From NCBI RefSeq assembly GCF_051622035.1, contig NC_135364.1:11609001-11673000 (forward strand): a stretch of DNA of 64,000 bases, written 5' to 3'. The notes under the pieces were generated by a model. The model ran no database searches. It was given only the letters and a program-made list of their open reading frames with translations, and had not been told where the DNA came from. Below, piece after piece: positions 33,926 through 49,514 of this stretch; the first letter of the stretch is position 1; each line of letters begins with the position of its first letter. Source of the DNA: Arctopsyche grandis (Eukaryota; Arthropoda; Insecta; Trichoptera; Hydropsychidae). The position numbers and the translations under genes are program-made.

Positions 33926-35275
33926 AGGGCTGTGGAGTCATAAAAAACACGACCTAGATTTAAAATTTAAAAATGTTAAATCATTCAACCGTAATTTAAA
34001 GGTGCGTCTACGCTAGAGAGCCGAGCACGAGCGGAGCACGAGCTGAGCACAAATTCGTGTAGTGTGGACCGACTTACAAGCCTCGAACGAGCGCGCTTCG
34101 AGCGTTTGGCTCGTGCTCGAGTGCGCTCCGCCTGTTGTCGGTTTTTTGACGAACACAAAGGGATTTGCATCGCGCTCGCAGTGCGCCATGGACGTGGTCT
34201 CATATATCCCAAGACTTGGGCAAGGATGTCCATATCCGCCATGAGCCGCGAGCACACTGCGGAAAACTACGTTCGAGGAGAATGATTGTTGTAGGCTCGT
34301 TGTACGTCCACACTTGACACCGCGAGTAGAGCGGCTCGGCTTGTGTTCAACTCGTGCTCGGTTCTCTAGCGTAGACCCACCTTAAGAGGATCGTTTATTT
34401 TTGTTCAATTGTTACAATGGTTATTGTATGTACGAAGAGGTTGAGCTTCGGAGAAGTGAGCTGGTTGAACTCCAGAGGTTCACTCTGGTGTTGGGAGCTG
34501 CTACGTCGCTTTATATACGTTCTGGCTTAAAGCGTGCCGTGTGCAGATGCTTTGTTTTAGTTTCCAGGACACGTGTGTTAGAGATACGTGTTGATCTATT
34601 TTCGAGGCGCGTGCTCAGTACACGTGTGGTTTATAGCTATGGGGTCAGCGCCAGGACGTCGTTCGTTTGAGAATGCGGGCATATGCCACGCGTTAATGAC
34701 TATTCAGACACGTGTTAGAGTATCCTGATGACATCACTGTTGGGTTTCGTTCGTTTTACGATCGAGCGATGAACTCTTTCTTCTGGAATGGTCGAATGGG
34801 TCGTTGCCCTTGAGTTATGCATGTTTGTACAGGATCGATGATGAGATCACTGGTTTTGATGTAATAGCACAAGTCGTGCTATATTCCTACAGGTCAATTT
34901 TTGAATATCAGAGACAAAGTGAGGATCATAAACTTTTTTTTTATATCTTTATTCGTGAATATCTAGCTAATAATACATACATATGTATATAGGCATTTGG
35001 CGTAACATATTTGTCAAATAATATTTAACATACTAAATACGAGAAAAAGATGAAGATAGAAATATTGCGATTCAGATCTGCATTCATTGGATATTGACGA
35101 GTCAGTACCTATTATCGCAAACAAGAGCTTCGTTAGTAATTTAATATTCACAAGCAAAATTAAGTAAAAATAAAAATAAATAATTAAGGAGTCACAGTCG
35201 CTTGACTTTTAACAACTTAAAAATCCTCTCAAATATCCACGATTTTACGACTTCGACTCCAACACACAGTCCTGA
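33926..35275. mobile_element. Possible hAT-like composite element bounded by CAGGGCTGTGGAGTC
   Basis: Left end cagggctgtggagtc and right end gactccaacacacagtcctg are imperfect inverted repeats, with flanks aatttatc and aatataac (6 of 8). A related end occurs at 1292. The interior contains a nested TTAA MITE (34000-34381) and an ACACGTGT-rich stretch at 34560-34720 with a ttatata motif at about 34510. No transposase is recognised. Confidence 0.45.
34000..34381. repeat. piggyBac-like MITE with TTAA on both sides
   Basis: The termini aggtgcgtctacgctagaga and the mirror ending ctctagcgtagacccacc are inverted repeats extending to gccgagcacgag/ctcgtgctcgg. TTAA is present immediately outside both ends (33996-33999 and 34382-34385). 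The interior is GC-rich and contains gctcgtgctcgagtgc, making sub-hairpins. The spurious frames of 60-90 aa here are artefacts. Confidence 0.85.
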
Positions 35276-36318
35276 ATATAACTAATAATAATTTAATTAG
35301 ACCTAGGTGGATATAAGAATGTTCATCTCATCACGACTACTTTTCAGAGAAGTTTTCTAGGAATTTCAATATTTCTGGATTTCAAATAAAAAAAAATCTT
35401 CATATATTATTTGATATCCAGGGGATGAGCATTTAATGCAATAACAACAATATACAAATTAGACATTTTGATATATTACTTTGCATTAAATATAAATTTA
35501 TTCGGTAAAAACAAAAGAAACGCCAAGTTAAACTTATATAAACATTTAATAATATAAAGTTTATAAATTACATCAAAATTCAGTAACTATCTCACATTCA
35601 TCTTTCATTTAAAAATTGTTATAATTATAAATAATCAATTATGATATTTTAAGTGCCAAGCACATTTTATTTTAGGATAAAGATATCAATAGTATTTTGA
35701 TAATAAAATATTTAGTACTCTGAGCAAAGTTCCATCTAAACATTTGTATTTAATACATATAGAAAAATATAAAACATATTTTCATTATACAAGCTATGGA
35801 GATGTACCCTGAACCTCTTTACCTCTCAATCAACAAAAAGTTAACTAGGTATATGTATGTATGTATGTAATTTCTTTTTATAGAAAAATAGTTTTTTAGT
35901 TTTTGTAAATAAATACATTTTCTCAAAATAATAATAATGATTCAAATTCCATTAAGGCAAATTCTGTAAATATAATCTTATGTTCGAAATAAATAAATAT
36001 TAATAAAAATATTTTATTATAATTACTTTGATATGACTATGTATAAAAATATGTATAGTAATGGTAAATAGTAGAAATAAATAAACTGCGTTTGCAAAAC
36101 AGCAGTATTCACATTCACAGTGAAAATTGATTTTTTAATTTAATTGTAATTTAGCCATTTGACTTGTTTGCGGCAAAATCACAATTTTTAACGTAATATA
36201 AAAGTATGTATGTATATTAAAAACTCTTATAAAATAGTATTTGGATATCATAAACTATATCAACTATAAAATTCCTTATGTTAGTTAAAAAGTTAATAAA
36301 TGTTAATTGTTAGTAATT
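35276..36318. other. AT-rich intergenic plus bbx 3' UTR
   Basis: No gene. Minus-strand AATAAA-type signals occur around 36012-36017, about 300 nt downstream of the bbx stop. Confidence 0.5.
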
Positions 36319-39049
<2,731 letters not shown>

Positions 39050-39100
39050 GATGAAGTTTTTAACAGAAACAATCTGAAAATAAAAAAAGGAAAAAGGCAA

Positions 39101-41682
39101 TAAGTAATTTTAATAAATTGTTATCTTTCAATGTAATACAACGATGTTTTGTTTAAATATTCACTCCGATAGCAACTCCATTGATAACATAACATAAAAC
39201 ATAAATAAGATAGAAAGAAATTCTCTTAATGTCAATGACATAAACAGATCATTTAAAATCATGTTAAAACTATCTCTTATCACATGATAAAATGCAGTTG
39301 GAATTAATCAATATGTTTGTATTTAACGTACGTATATGTATATGTAATATATAAATTGATAAAAAAGAACAGTACAAACGCTTCATAAAATATTTAAAAA
39401 ACGAAATTGATCACAATACATATATGTAAATACATACATATGTATATATTCAAGGTTTTTGTTTAGTATACATAATGAGTTGGAAAATTTCGAATGCGAC
39501 AAATGGACACAAGGCAGCACGTATGGATTTACATCTCGGATGCCATATCAATACCGTATACTTATATTCATATCATGGGAATGCGGTATACAACTGGATT
39601 ATCTTGAAGTTGTCAAGTCAGTTGAGTGCAACAAGTTCAGGATTTACTGTAAATGCAAAGAACAGGTACTGTTCTCACAATTATCATAAATATTTTCCAA
39701 TAAAGTAATTTCCCTTTAAAGGATTCGTTATTCGAATTGGGAACACTCAGAAAATTTTCAAATACAAACACACATAAATACGTGTTAATTAAATTATCAT
39801 ATTCATATTTGCATATCTTTTACAATAAACAACTTGCTTAAACATCAACAAAACAATATTATCTGAAAATAGTATTGCAGTAAATTAAAAATCGTAAAGA
39901 ACGGGAAAAAGACAATGATAATTATATTTTAAATACCATCGTCATGGATAACACTAGGTATGGTTTTGAGGTAAAGATAAATTGCGGTCAATATACATGC
40001 ATTATTACAAAACAACACAATTTCAGTAAAAATAAATAAATGGTAAGAGTGAGAGTGTGATAATATTATCACAATGAATTAAAAATAGTACGCTTCGTTG
40101 ACGATGACTCAACGAAATCGTTTCAGCGCTTTCCTTTTGCAAACATCCGAACTGAATTTGGGGAAATGACGAGTTCAAAGGTCTGGTCCACATCTGGTGA
40201 AAAAGTGCCAGAAAAGCGAAACGCTCTCGAAACGAGCATCGTCGATAACTGGTTTTCTGGTATAAAATTGAAGACGTTTCAACTATAACAGTTTCGCCAG
40301 CGAAGAAACGATAATGACGGTCATTATTTCAGAAACGAAAACGAATGTTCACAGAAAATGTGTATCCGCAATAATATAGCGAAGACGATAAGAGCACTAA
40401 GTATGTATACATATATAACAATGCAATGTTACAACAAACAAGAGTATCGATACCATTTGGAAAAAAATAAAATTATACGACCACTCGTTAAGTCAAGCTA
40501 TTAGCATCCAATTGGATTACTGATTAAGAACGCTTAAGAGATGAAAAAAGCTTCTACGGAAAAAAATCGAATAAACATGAACCAGTTTGAATCCAACCGA
40601 TGCGTCACTATATAGGTCAAACTGATAAAATACATTTTAGACTATATTTAAAATAAAACCATTCACACGTGTAGTAGAGTCACTTGCAAAACGGCTCATC
40701 AAGGTCAAGATATTGCTATTTATACCACTATTTCGTTAAATTGAATTGTGTTACAATCCCACTTGGGTTGGTTTCCATTGCGACACGCGACCCAATCGTT
40801 ATTCGACTTTTACGAGCAAACAAACAAACACAAACAGATAATTTCAATTCAATTATGTAAAAGATGAACTACATAGTTGAATTTGGGTCAACCCACAGAT
40901 CAGTCGGCAATTAAAATTCAAACAATGAGCGATTTTAAACAAAAAAATAAAGCCATACACAAACATAAATTAATGCAACCGTGCATAAAACACCAGCCAT
41001 TGGCAATTCTCGATCGTTCCGCAATACAAATACATACGAAAAATGGCGAAAGTCTAACTTGACACTGATTTGGATATGGAATAAAGATGGAGTGGTCGTA
41101 AATTTGAACAGCATTAAGTAAACACCATCCGAGGGATTATTGATAAGAAACATTTTATTGGTTTTTTAGCTGACCGCGCTTGGTAACGCAATTGGCAATC
41201 GAACATGTCGCACAGAAGATCGAACTCGACCTTGGTATACGACTTTTGCTGGTCGCATTTTCGTGGCGCAATGTCCGAAAGCAGTTTTACCTTGCTGGTG
41301 TGTGTTGAGATTTAATTTTGTTGGTATAGTTAAGTGACTGAATATGAAATCCGCACGGAAAAAGAACGTTAGTTGAACAGTTGCAAGTCCTATGCAGTGT
41401 GTAGTACAGTTTTAGTACCGCTCGAATATACATATGTACTCAACTCGCGATCCTTGAATGGAAGTGTATTAGATTATATCTTGAATTCTACTCAATACGT
41501 ATCGACACAGTACTTGTATTTCATAATGAATTCTTACACACGATCAATGAGCAGTTTAGATAAATTGCAATGAGCAGTTTAGATAAATTCACCTGTAACT
41601 ATTGTATGCTTAGTACATATACCTACATACATATGTATAGTATCGAGATGACATAATTTAAGAAACTTTGGAAAATGTCTAT
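39101..41682. other. Intergenic upstream of bbx
   Basis: No recognised coding gene; short frames (39459-39708, 40877-41062) look accidental. Somewhat less AT-rich patches at about 40130-40340 and 41165-41400 might hold noncoding 5' exons or promoters of bbx, but no definite signal was found. Confidence 0.35.
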
Positions 41683-41895
41683 ACCCTTCAGGTATATAAA
41701 ATGTCTATACCCTTTTAATTAATATTATGTATTAGATGTATTATGAGCGTTTATAAGGATTGTAAATAAGTTTTTGAGCTCTTTTTCCTATTATGCTGTA
41801 GATTAACATTAGAATAATATAATACAATGATTACTAACCAAATTAAATTAAACTGTAAAGTAGAAAATGATCAGTAGATCAGTAGCTATTAAAAA

Positions 41896-42755
<860 letters not shown>

Positions 42756-42899
42756 TGTGAACATAATTTCGTAATAATAAAAAGCATTTAAAAATCAAAA
42801 AAGAAACTTTGGAGAAACTTCTTTAAAGAATAAATCCGTCAAAATCTCGATGTCGAATTCTTACATTATCACAAACTCTTTATCTATTAGTACGTACAT

Positions 42900-42975
42900 T
42901 TTATTTCATTTTTACATATATCTACATACACCAGGAAGGGCTGACAGGTAAACCCTAATGCACCCTCCTGGCCAA
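42900..42975 (-). mobile_element. LINE 3'-end scrap
   Basis: The minus strand reads gtgcattagggtttacctgt, then cagcccttcctgg, before an A-rich stretch. It is similar in layout to the 3' ends at 52980-53070 (minus) and 58130-58200 (plus), with the shared element GGGxxxACCTGTC. Confidence 0.5.
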
Positions 42976-43053
42976 TTACAAACATTACATAAATCGCTGA
43001 AGTTTGAAATGCTGAAAAACTCTAAATTAATTAATTAATCCATAGAGACATAT

Positions 43054-43562
43054 ATGGATTTAGACTTGTACATAAACTTTATTGTATATAAATCAAATTC
43101 AGATAGTGGTGACATAGTTGGTAGGATGGTTTTCGCTAATTTGTTGGAGAAACCGTTTCAACAATTAAATGAGATAAATTGGCAAACTCTGATAGGAAAC
43201 ACGATCGACTTGGAGTCAAACATATCCAAGTCTGACAAGCAGCATTCAAGATTAGAACGGGATCGAACCAGTGGCGGCTCGTCAATATGGGCTGCGGGGC
43301 TACAGTCCTCCCAGTATAGTACAAATGCATACTATTTCTGCCATCCATATGGGCTGTAGGGCTGCAGACCTCCCAGTATATTACATAGATATGCATGCTA
43401 TTTTTGTTTGCATTTGATCACCGGTATGGTCAACGAGCTACTACAGCCTGATACATCTCTGCAGCCCCCCCCCCCTTATGAATTCTCACGAGCCGCCACT
43501 GGATCGAACCCAACAACTTCTCGATGTTTAGCATAAACGCAACCACCATGCCATGCTGCTGG
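43054..43562 (-). mobile_element. tRNA-derived SINE, interrupted by an hAT MITE
   Basis: On the minus strand, ggcatggtgg (43543-43552, box A-like) is followed 32 nt later by gggttcgatcc (43501-43511, box B), the spacing of an RNA polymerase III promoter. The tRNA-like head then continues left of the MITE as gttcgatcccgttctaatct into a tail with tatatacaataaag near 43080. The box B sequence was duplicated as the MITE's target site. Confidence 0.65.
43269..43501. mobile_element. hAT MITE (CAGTGGCGGCTCG family), 233 bp, 8-bp TSD
   Basis: Ends cagtggcggctcg and cgagccgccactg are perfect inverted repeats. The target duplication gatcgaac lies at 43261-43268 and 43502-43509. Same family as 14378-14603, with conserved gggctgcggggct, gcatgctatttttg and gatcaccggt segments. 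Confidence 0.93.
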
Positions 43563-44479
43563 CTAACATACATACATATGTTACAGTCCAAGTGTTCACT
43601 TCGGATAGTCCATGAACGGTAACAACACAAAACAACAAATAAGCCATACGTGATTCTTGTTTGTTTGATGTTTGATGATGTTAGATGTGATAATGTTTGT
43701 AGTTTTTGCATCGCCAAGCGCCCAACGAATTTAAAATGTCAAAACGCCAAGTATTTAAATGGAAAATCCAATGGAAACCACATTACAACGTTGCTATAAT
43801 TTCCGATTGCGCTAGTTAAAAAAATGTTGCAACCCAATATAGCGTAGATAATACGTAAATTTATGCCTAATAATTAATTTGTGCATGAGCAAACAGCATA
43901 CATAGTATGTTCACGAGCGAACGAAATGTACACTTTGGACATACATACATGCATAGATAAAGTAAAAAATCATGAATGACATTCCATTAATTTACGACAT
44001 ATGAGAGAAAGGTCACTAAAAAAACATTTCGCTCCTTTTTTTAACAGCATTCGACCAGTTAAACTTGACATTTAAAGTGGGAAGCAAAATCATGATATAA
44101 AGATCTTTTATTCGATACTATTTGTATCTATCAAAATAAACAACCACTAAACATTTTTATAACAGCCTTCCTCCTACTATTTTGGCTATGGAACGCTTGT
44201 GTAAAGAAAGTAGCAGCAGTCTACCAGCCATTCATAAATTACCACCCTCAAGAATAATCTCTTAAAAGAGTTCGATTTGCACCATTCATGGAATTTACGC
44301 AGATTTTCTTAAGCAAGTTTCTCAAAAACTTAGTTAAAATGCTAGACTGTTCCAATTCTATCTATGTACATACATAGATGATTTACATATTCATACTCGT
44401 AATAAATCGAATCAGGTATATACACTTGCATACATATGTATAATGTATGTGTGATGAAAAACATATGTACATTCTAAGC
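43563..44479. other. Intergenic, nothing recognised
   Basis: AT-rich. ggctaacatacatac at 43561 matches the first bases of the window. Confidence 0.45.
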
Positions 44480-45502
44480 CAGGCGTCGGCAACCTTTCTT
44501 GGTTGCGGGTCAAAATCAACAAAACGAGAAGATGTTTCGGGTCAATGGATATTTTCTTTTTAAAACTGTTTTTTCGCGAAAAATAAGATCATTTTATTAA
44601 GAGAAAAAACGCTCCGCTTCCTCGTACATTTTTAAAATTATGTAGTTATTTCCTTGAAGTCGGTCGTTGAAATCATTATATGTAATGGTGCATAGTGTCT
44701 GATAAGAAAAAAGTCTTAAAAACCATCGTTTATCATTGATTTTAAGATCATTTTTATCGATTTCGTTAAAAAATAATTGTACAAAGCACTCTAAAAATCT
44801 ATTAAGAAATTTGCTTCGACTTAACCATCATTTTTCAGTATGTAACAGTAATGGCGAAAACACAGTGAGTGGTACGTGGTGCGTTTTTTTTTAGATAAAC
44901 CCTTAGCCCATATACACGGTACACAGTCCAAAAAATCACCTCCCGGAGTGTTTTCGATGATATTTTATCCTCGCTTGACAGTGATCGATAACGGTGAATC
45001 CCATATTTGAAGAAATGTAGGAGAAATTTTTCGGTTGCATACGGATATGCATACACGTGCGACCTCCTTAACATATGCATTTTGTACATGCAACTACACC
45101 CGAATTAGATTTGGGAAACACCCACTGCTTACGGCCACAGCGGGAAGCCAAGGACGTGACGTCCCATACTACTCAGTGTGTTTTCGCCCTAAATCTTCAT
45201 ATTTATATTCAATTTCTTTCAAAAAAGCTTTGAAGCGCCCGTGTGTTAATACAGATCATGCTACTATTTTCATTACGTTCTTAATAACCTTTTGGATTAC
45301 ATCCTCAATTTGTTGCAACGTTAATTTCATACGTCACTAGATAAAAATCATTTTGACTTGACGCATATTCTTAAATAAATTATTTAAAAAAAATACATTT
45401 TTTGGTACTTATTATACGAAAAAAAAACTCTAGCCTTAAACGGGTTGGATATTGTCCAAAGAGTCACTTGATGACCCGCGGGTCATAGATTGCTGATGCC
45501 TG
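44480..45502. mobile_element. hAT element, 1,023 bp, with nested MITE
   Basis: Left end caggcgtcggcaacctttct and right end ttgctgatgcctg are inverted repeats of the hAT type. Subterminal gcgggtcaaaat and tgacccgcgggtca also pair. Flanks ttctaagc (44472-44479) and ttctaaac (45503-45510) match at 7 of 8. No intact transposase. An internal inverted pair marks a second, nested element. Confidence 0.85.
44852..45192. repeat. Nested MITE with TIR GGCGAAAACACAGTGAGT
   Basis: The left ggcgaaaacacagtgagtgg and the right ending actcagtgtgttttcgcc are inverted repeats within the hAT element. The ORF-like frames in this region are not recognised. Confidence 0.65.
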
Positions 45503-46489
45503 TTCTAAACTGTACTGTGAAATGTTAACAGTTAAGATAAAAATAGTATAGCATTTAATAATAGATATACGTAGGTACCCACATATACATATATGTATAT
45601 TATATGTATAAACAGAAAATCAGCAAAGCACACCATTATGAGAAACGCCGACGTGCAAAATCGGGACTGCATACATATTTAATCGAAACATCTCCACCAT
45701 CAAGAAGCTGTTTGGACAAACGGGCGAACGTTAACAGAAAATACACATCGAGGTTTCGTCGAATATGAATCCATTACCAGAGCCGAAGCGAAAGGTCAAA
45801 AAAAAAAAAAAACACTTGTGCAAATTAGACGAAATGATTTTGTTTGAATCGACACTGTTCAAAAGTTCAATCGCTTCTTGAACTCAATGTGGGCATTGCT
45901 TCGAACGAATACATTTGTACACATACATAAACCATAAACCGATCGTTTCTACGATGATTATTGTTTTTATTATTTTTTACATTATAGCAGTATCGATCGA
46001 CACGAATGCACTGCACTGGCGACTTACGTACATACAGTAGGCATAATAAATACTCAGTTTGAATTGTGCACTGTGTCGACCTTGTGTTCGACAAACTGCT
46101 AATCATTTTTATTCCGCGAGACTGCTTGACCAGTCTGCCAATATTAATATTATACATATATATATATATATAGCGTTCGTTTTACTCCAGAGAAACACTC
46201 TGCTGACAATTTGTTACGTGATGAAGCCTCTTAGGAAGGCTATTTTCCCAGTGGTAGACTCCTTATCCAATGGAAACCACAATTTAATATTTTTAATGCA
46301 ATATCGAACATGAGCTGGTTGCTGTTTATCTTTAATGGAGATATTCATAATTCGTAATTCATCGAAGTCTGTTCAGTTTCCTACCATGTATGTATGTATG
46401 TAAATATTATATATGTATATAAAAGACTATAATATAAAATACTATAATTCCGTAGATATGTACATACATACATACGTTAATATTGATAA
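45503..46489. other. Intergenic
   Basis: No gene recognised. Simple catac/tatg repeats at 45580-45610 and 46385-46400. Confidence 0.45.
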
Positions 46490-46602
46490 TCTAATATATA
46501 ATTTCGAAAGAGACTTTGTATGTTTGAAAATTTACTATTAGATTCGCCATGTTTAAGCTGTTTATATTAAAAATACTGAGCGAAGCCGGATAAAACAACT
46601 AG
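46490..46602 (+). mobile_element. Minimal nonautonomous Helitron, 113 bp
   Basis: Starts TCTAATATATAATTTCGAAA after host A and ends GATAAAACAACTAG before host T. It contains gagcgaagccgg, shared with the copies at 25426 and 16863. Extremely short, but with both canonical ends. Confidence 0.82.
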
Positions 46603-47225
46603 TATAATATAACAAAAGAAAGTCGTTGAGAAAATTTAGACTTTCTATTAGAGTGTGAATCCTAGATTTTTCAGTCTGATTGTGAATGTTTTATCAATTT
46701 TAGCGTTTTCAATACCAGTAAATCCGGAAATAATTTAATAGTACCGATAATTCGACTTTCCTTATTTTATTTATTTTTATTTTGATACAAAAAAATGTTC
46801 GTAATGTACCTATTTATATAATGAATTTATAATGCTTTGACGTAATAATTGTTACATTACTGGCCATTTCAGATTTTCTTTACTGGAAATGACAAAATTT
46901 TCCTAGCTGATCATTACCGAAATTTGGGATTCTGACAAATATGCGTTCTCCAATCAGTTGAGATAACCTATTTATAGGCAAGGCAAAGCAGTATGAATCA
47001 TTGAGAAGCAGAGAATTTCCCTATAGGCCACCCGAAAAAGGATCCGAAAATTCTCATTTTCATTTCGTATGTATAATGAAGATAATACACAAATATTTCA
47101 GGTCATTCAACGAAGAATTCCCAAATTCCCCGTGGCTTATACGGTATGAGTCATACCACCTATGGTTGAAGGCATAATAGGTTGATATATTAAATAAACA
47201 GTTCAATTGAAATATTATTAGAAAA
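46603..47225. other. Intergenic
   Basis: No recognised features. Confidence 0.45.
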
Positions 47226-47525
47226 TTTATTTATTTAAAAATACTTGGGAGAAGCAGCATAGCCGATGGAACCAAAGAGTTTATTAATTATAGTAACATT
47301 AAATATATATGTATATAAAATAAAATAAAAACAAAAATCAAAACTAGAGGAATTAAAATAAACATAAAAAATACAATAAATATGAAACAAAAAAGAGAAG
47401 AACCCATTAATACTTAGTAAATCATCAAGTTTATTTTTAAAAACGTCAATCCACTTCGTCACCGTGCGCCCACCGGTGGGCGCTTGAGCTAGGTTCAAAA
47501 TCGCAACGCGCCTGCCCATAGTCAC
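47226..47525 (-). mobile_element. CR1/L2-like LINE 3' end
   Basis: Minus-strand translation includes VTKWIDVFKNKLDDLL, resembling the SVNSFKNRLDKF end of CR1/L2-type ORFs. The tail carries GSIGYAASPKYF-coding sequence (about 47235-47275), homologous to the tail at 13444. A-rich internal tract. Fragmentary. Confidence 0.65.
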
Positions 47526-47738
47526 ATAGTCAACACTACTGAAGTTAAACTAATTTCCGTTTCTTTACAATGACATCTGATAAGTTTTTAAAACGAATAA
47601 AGTTATAAAAAAGTGTAATTTTGACTGACTCTTTGAATAAATTCGAGAAAACAAAAAAAGGTTGAGTTAAAACAAAAAAGAGCGGCGGTTAAGTGGGTGG
47701 TTATTAATCAATTAGGTGGACTATTCCAAATTTTAACC

Positions 47739-48172
47739 ACTGTATGTTGCCAGTGTTGACGTATGGATGTGAAACTTGGACACTGAACGCCAAGATGCTA
47801 CACAAAATCCAATTCACTCAAAGAAGTATGGAACGATGTATGCTTGGCATAACGAGGAAAGACACGTGGAAGCGGAACACGTGAGTGAGAAGCATGACAA
47901 GGGTAGTGGACATGTGGATAGAGTAAAGAGATTGAAATGGCAATGGGCAGGCCACGTGGCTAGAAGAATGGACGAAAGGTGGACAAAAGAAGTGCTTGAA
48001 TGGTACCCGAGTGAATGCAAAAGAGTAAAAGGAAGACCGCAGCGAAGATGGGTGGACGAAATTAGGAAAATGTGCGGGGTGAGATGGATGAGAGTTGCGC
48101 AAAACAGAGACGAGTGGAAGCGTGTTGGAGAGGCCTTCATCCAGCAGTGGATGGCGAATGGCTGTAAATGAT
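47739..48172 (+). pseudogene. RTE/BovB-type LINE reverse-transcriptase C-terminus, frameshifted
   Basis: 47750-47860 codes VLTYGCETWTLNAKMLHKIQ, then a break. In another frame RVKRLKWQWAGHVARRMDE, then EWYPSECKRVKGRPQRRW and AQNRDEWKRVGEAFIQQW, end at 48172. This YGCETW...LKWxGHVxR...KRxxGRPxxRW order is diagnostic of RTE-class RT C-termini. It ends in an atgatgatgatg tail, as RTE elements often do. At least one frameshift separates the halves. Confidence 0.88.
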
Positions 48173-48288
48173 GATGATGATGTATGTATATATATATGTA
48201 TGTATTTATTTGAAAATAAGGAATCTCTAAATATTTTGAACTAGATTTTTTTCCGACTTTCAGTTATGAATTTTTTTATATGGTTTCC

Positions 48289-48664
48289 GGTCTCCGTGAC
48301 GAGCCAGAATGTTAAATTACAGAAAACGCAAATATCGGAAGGCAAAGATCGAAAATCGAAAGATCAAAAAAAAAGGGTGCATGGTAAACGGTACATACTC
48401 ACTTAATTTGCGCGAGCAAGATACAACAGGAACAAGAGGAACAGGCTTTTCCTCCCGTATTAATGTGCGCGCGCAGAATACGGGAGGAAAAGCCTGTTCC
48501 TCTTGTTCCTGTTGTACCCTGCTCGCGTAAATTAAGTGAGTATGTACCGTTTACCATGCACCCTTTTTTTTGATCTTTCGACTTAAGATCTTTCGATTTT
48601 CGATCTTTGCCTTCCGATATTTGCGTTTTCGGGCGTTCCACATTCGGGCCCGTGAGGTAGACCC
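48289..48664. mobile_element. Family FB foldback element, 376 bp
   Basis: Same palindrome as at 38227: left ggtctccgtgacgagccaga, right ending gggcccgtgaggtagacc. The central cctcccgtatt...aatacgggagg is separated by the aatgtgcgcgcgcag spacer. Two arm types are combined: one terminus reads ctccgtgacgagcc, the other ctacctcacgggcc. No clear target duplication. Confidence 0.88.
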
Positions 48665-48682
48665 GTATGATATATGTACAAT

Positions 48683-48759
48683 GGTAGTGATTATTTATAA
48701 TTTTGTAAACTTCGATTAGATCGCCTTTCATTATTCTCGTGTCCAATGTAGAGCGATTA
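48683..48759 (-). mobile_element. CR1-like LINE RT fragment (GDLIEVYKI motif)
   Basis: The minus strand codes NRSTLDTRIMKGDLIEVYKI, then INNHY. The R-GDLIEVYKI block is typical of CR1/L2/Jockey-like RT C-termini. It adjoins the family FB insertion, which may have inserted within this LINE copy. Confidence 0.75.
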
Positions 48760-49452
48760 ATAAAAAAAATAGTAACCTATGTACAACGATGGCCAAAATC
48801 AAACACCATAAAACAAAACAAATGTTAGAAACGGCTCTACAAATTAATTTAAAGATTCCGAATACGATCGTACGCAAATCGAGCGTACGCAATCACTCTA
48901 CAGCAGAACGAATACGTACGCAAGTCGCAGTAGCACTGTTCCCATAAAGAATTATGCGACAAATAAAAAACATGGATACATTATGTATTTATTATTTTGG
49001 AGACGACGACGACGACGTTTCGTCCGTTCTTCATTACGTATACAAAATGACGGGTATTTTTATCGCGTTGTTTAGGTGATAAGAGGCCGCTAGTGTAGCA
49101 AGCTCGCCGTTAGATGGCAACAGCCACGCACTTAAGGGCTGCCAACCGATACTCAAATTAACAAAAAAAAAAATCAAACCGTCTAATTTACTCAAACTAT
49201 TAATCAAACATAAAACATTAAAACTTAAGCTTGGAGTAATCTTGGAAAATTTTCCAACCGAATGATTTAATACAGTGCGATTTTTTTTTTTTAATAAATC
49301 GAGCAAATAAATATATTCTAAAGTGCTGAAAGTTAATTTAATAAAAACAGAAAAGTGCAATTTGTCGTCGTTTTCCGATATAAATAAACGTCGTTTATAT
49401 TTAAATGTATGTAAATATGCAACAATTTACATGCGGTTATGCATTATGTAAC

Positions 49453-49456
<4 letters not shown>
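48760..49456. other. Intergenic
   Basis: Contains agacgacgacgacgacg simple repeat at about 48999-49018. No gene recognised. Confidence 0.45.

Positions 49457-49511
<55 letters not shown>
49457..49511. repeat. (TG)n microsatellite, about 55 bp
   Basis: Uninterrupted TG dinucleotide tract. Confidence 0.95.

Positions 49512-49514
<3 letters not shown>

Noticed and set aside
34013-34285. Four overlapping frames of 60-90 aa rich in Arg, Ser and Ala
   Set aside because: They lie in a GC-rich palindromic MITE, where long frames arise on both strands.
43501-43562. Functional tRNA gene
   Set aside because: Box A and B are present but no cloverleaf or acceptor stem can be formed around them; it is better read as a SINE head.
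49457-49511. Val-Cys repeat frame over (TG)n
   Set aside because: Microsatellite artefact.
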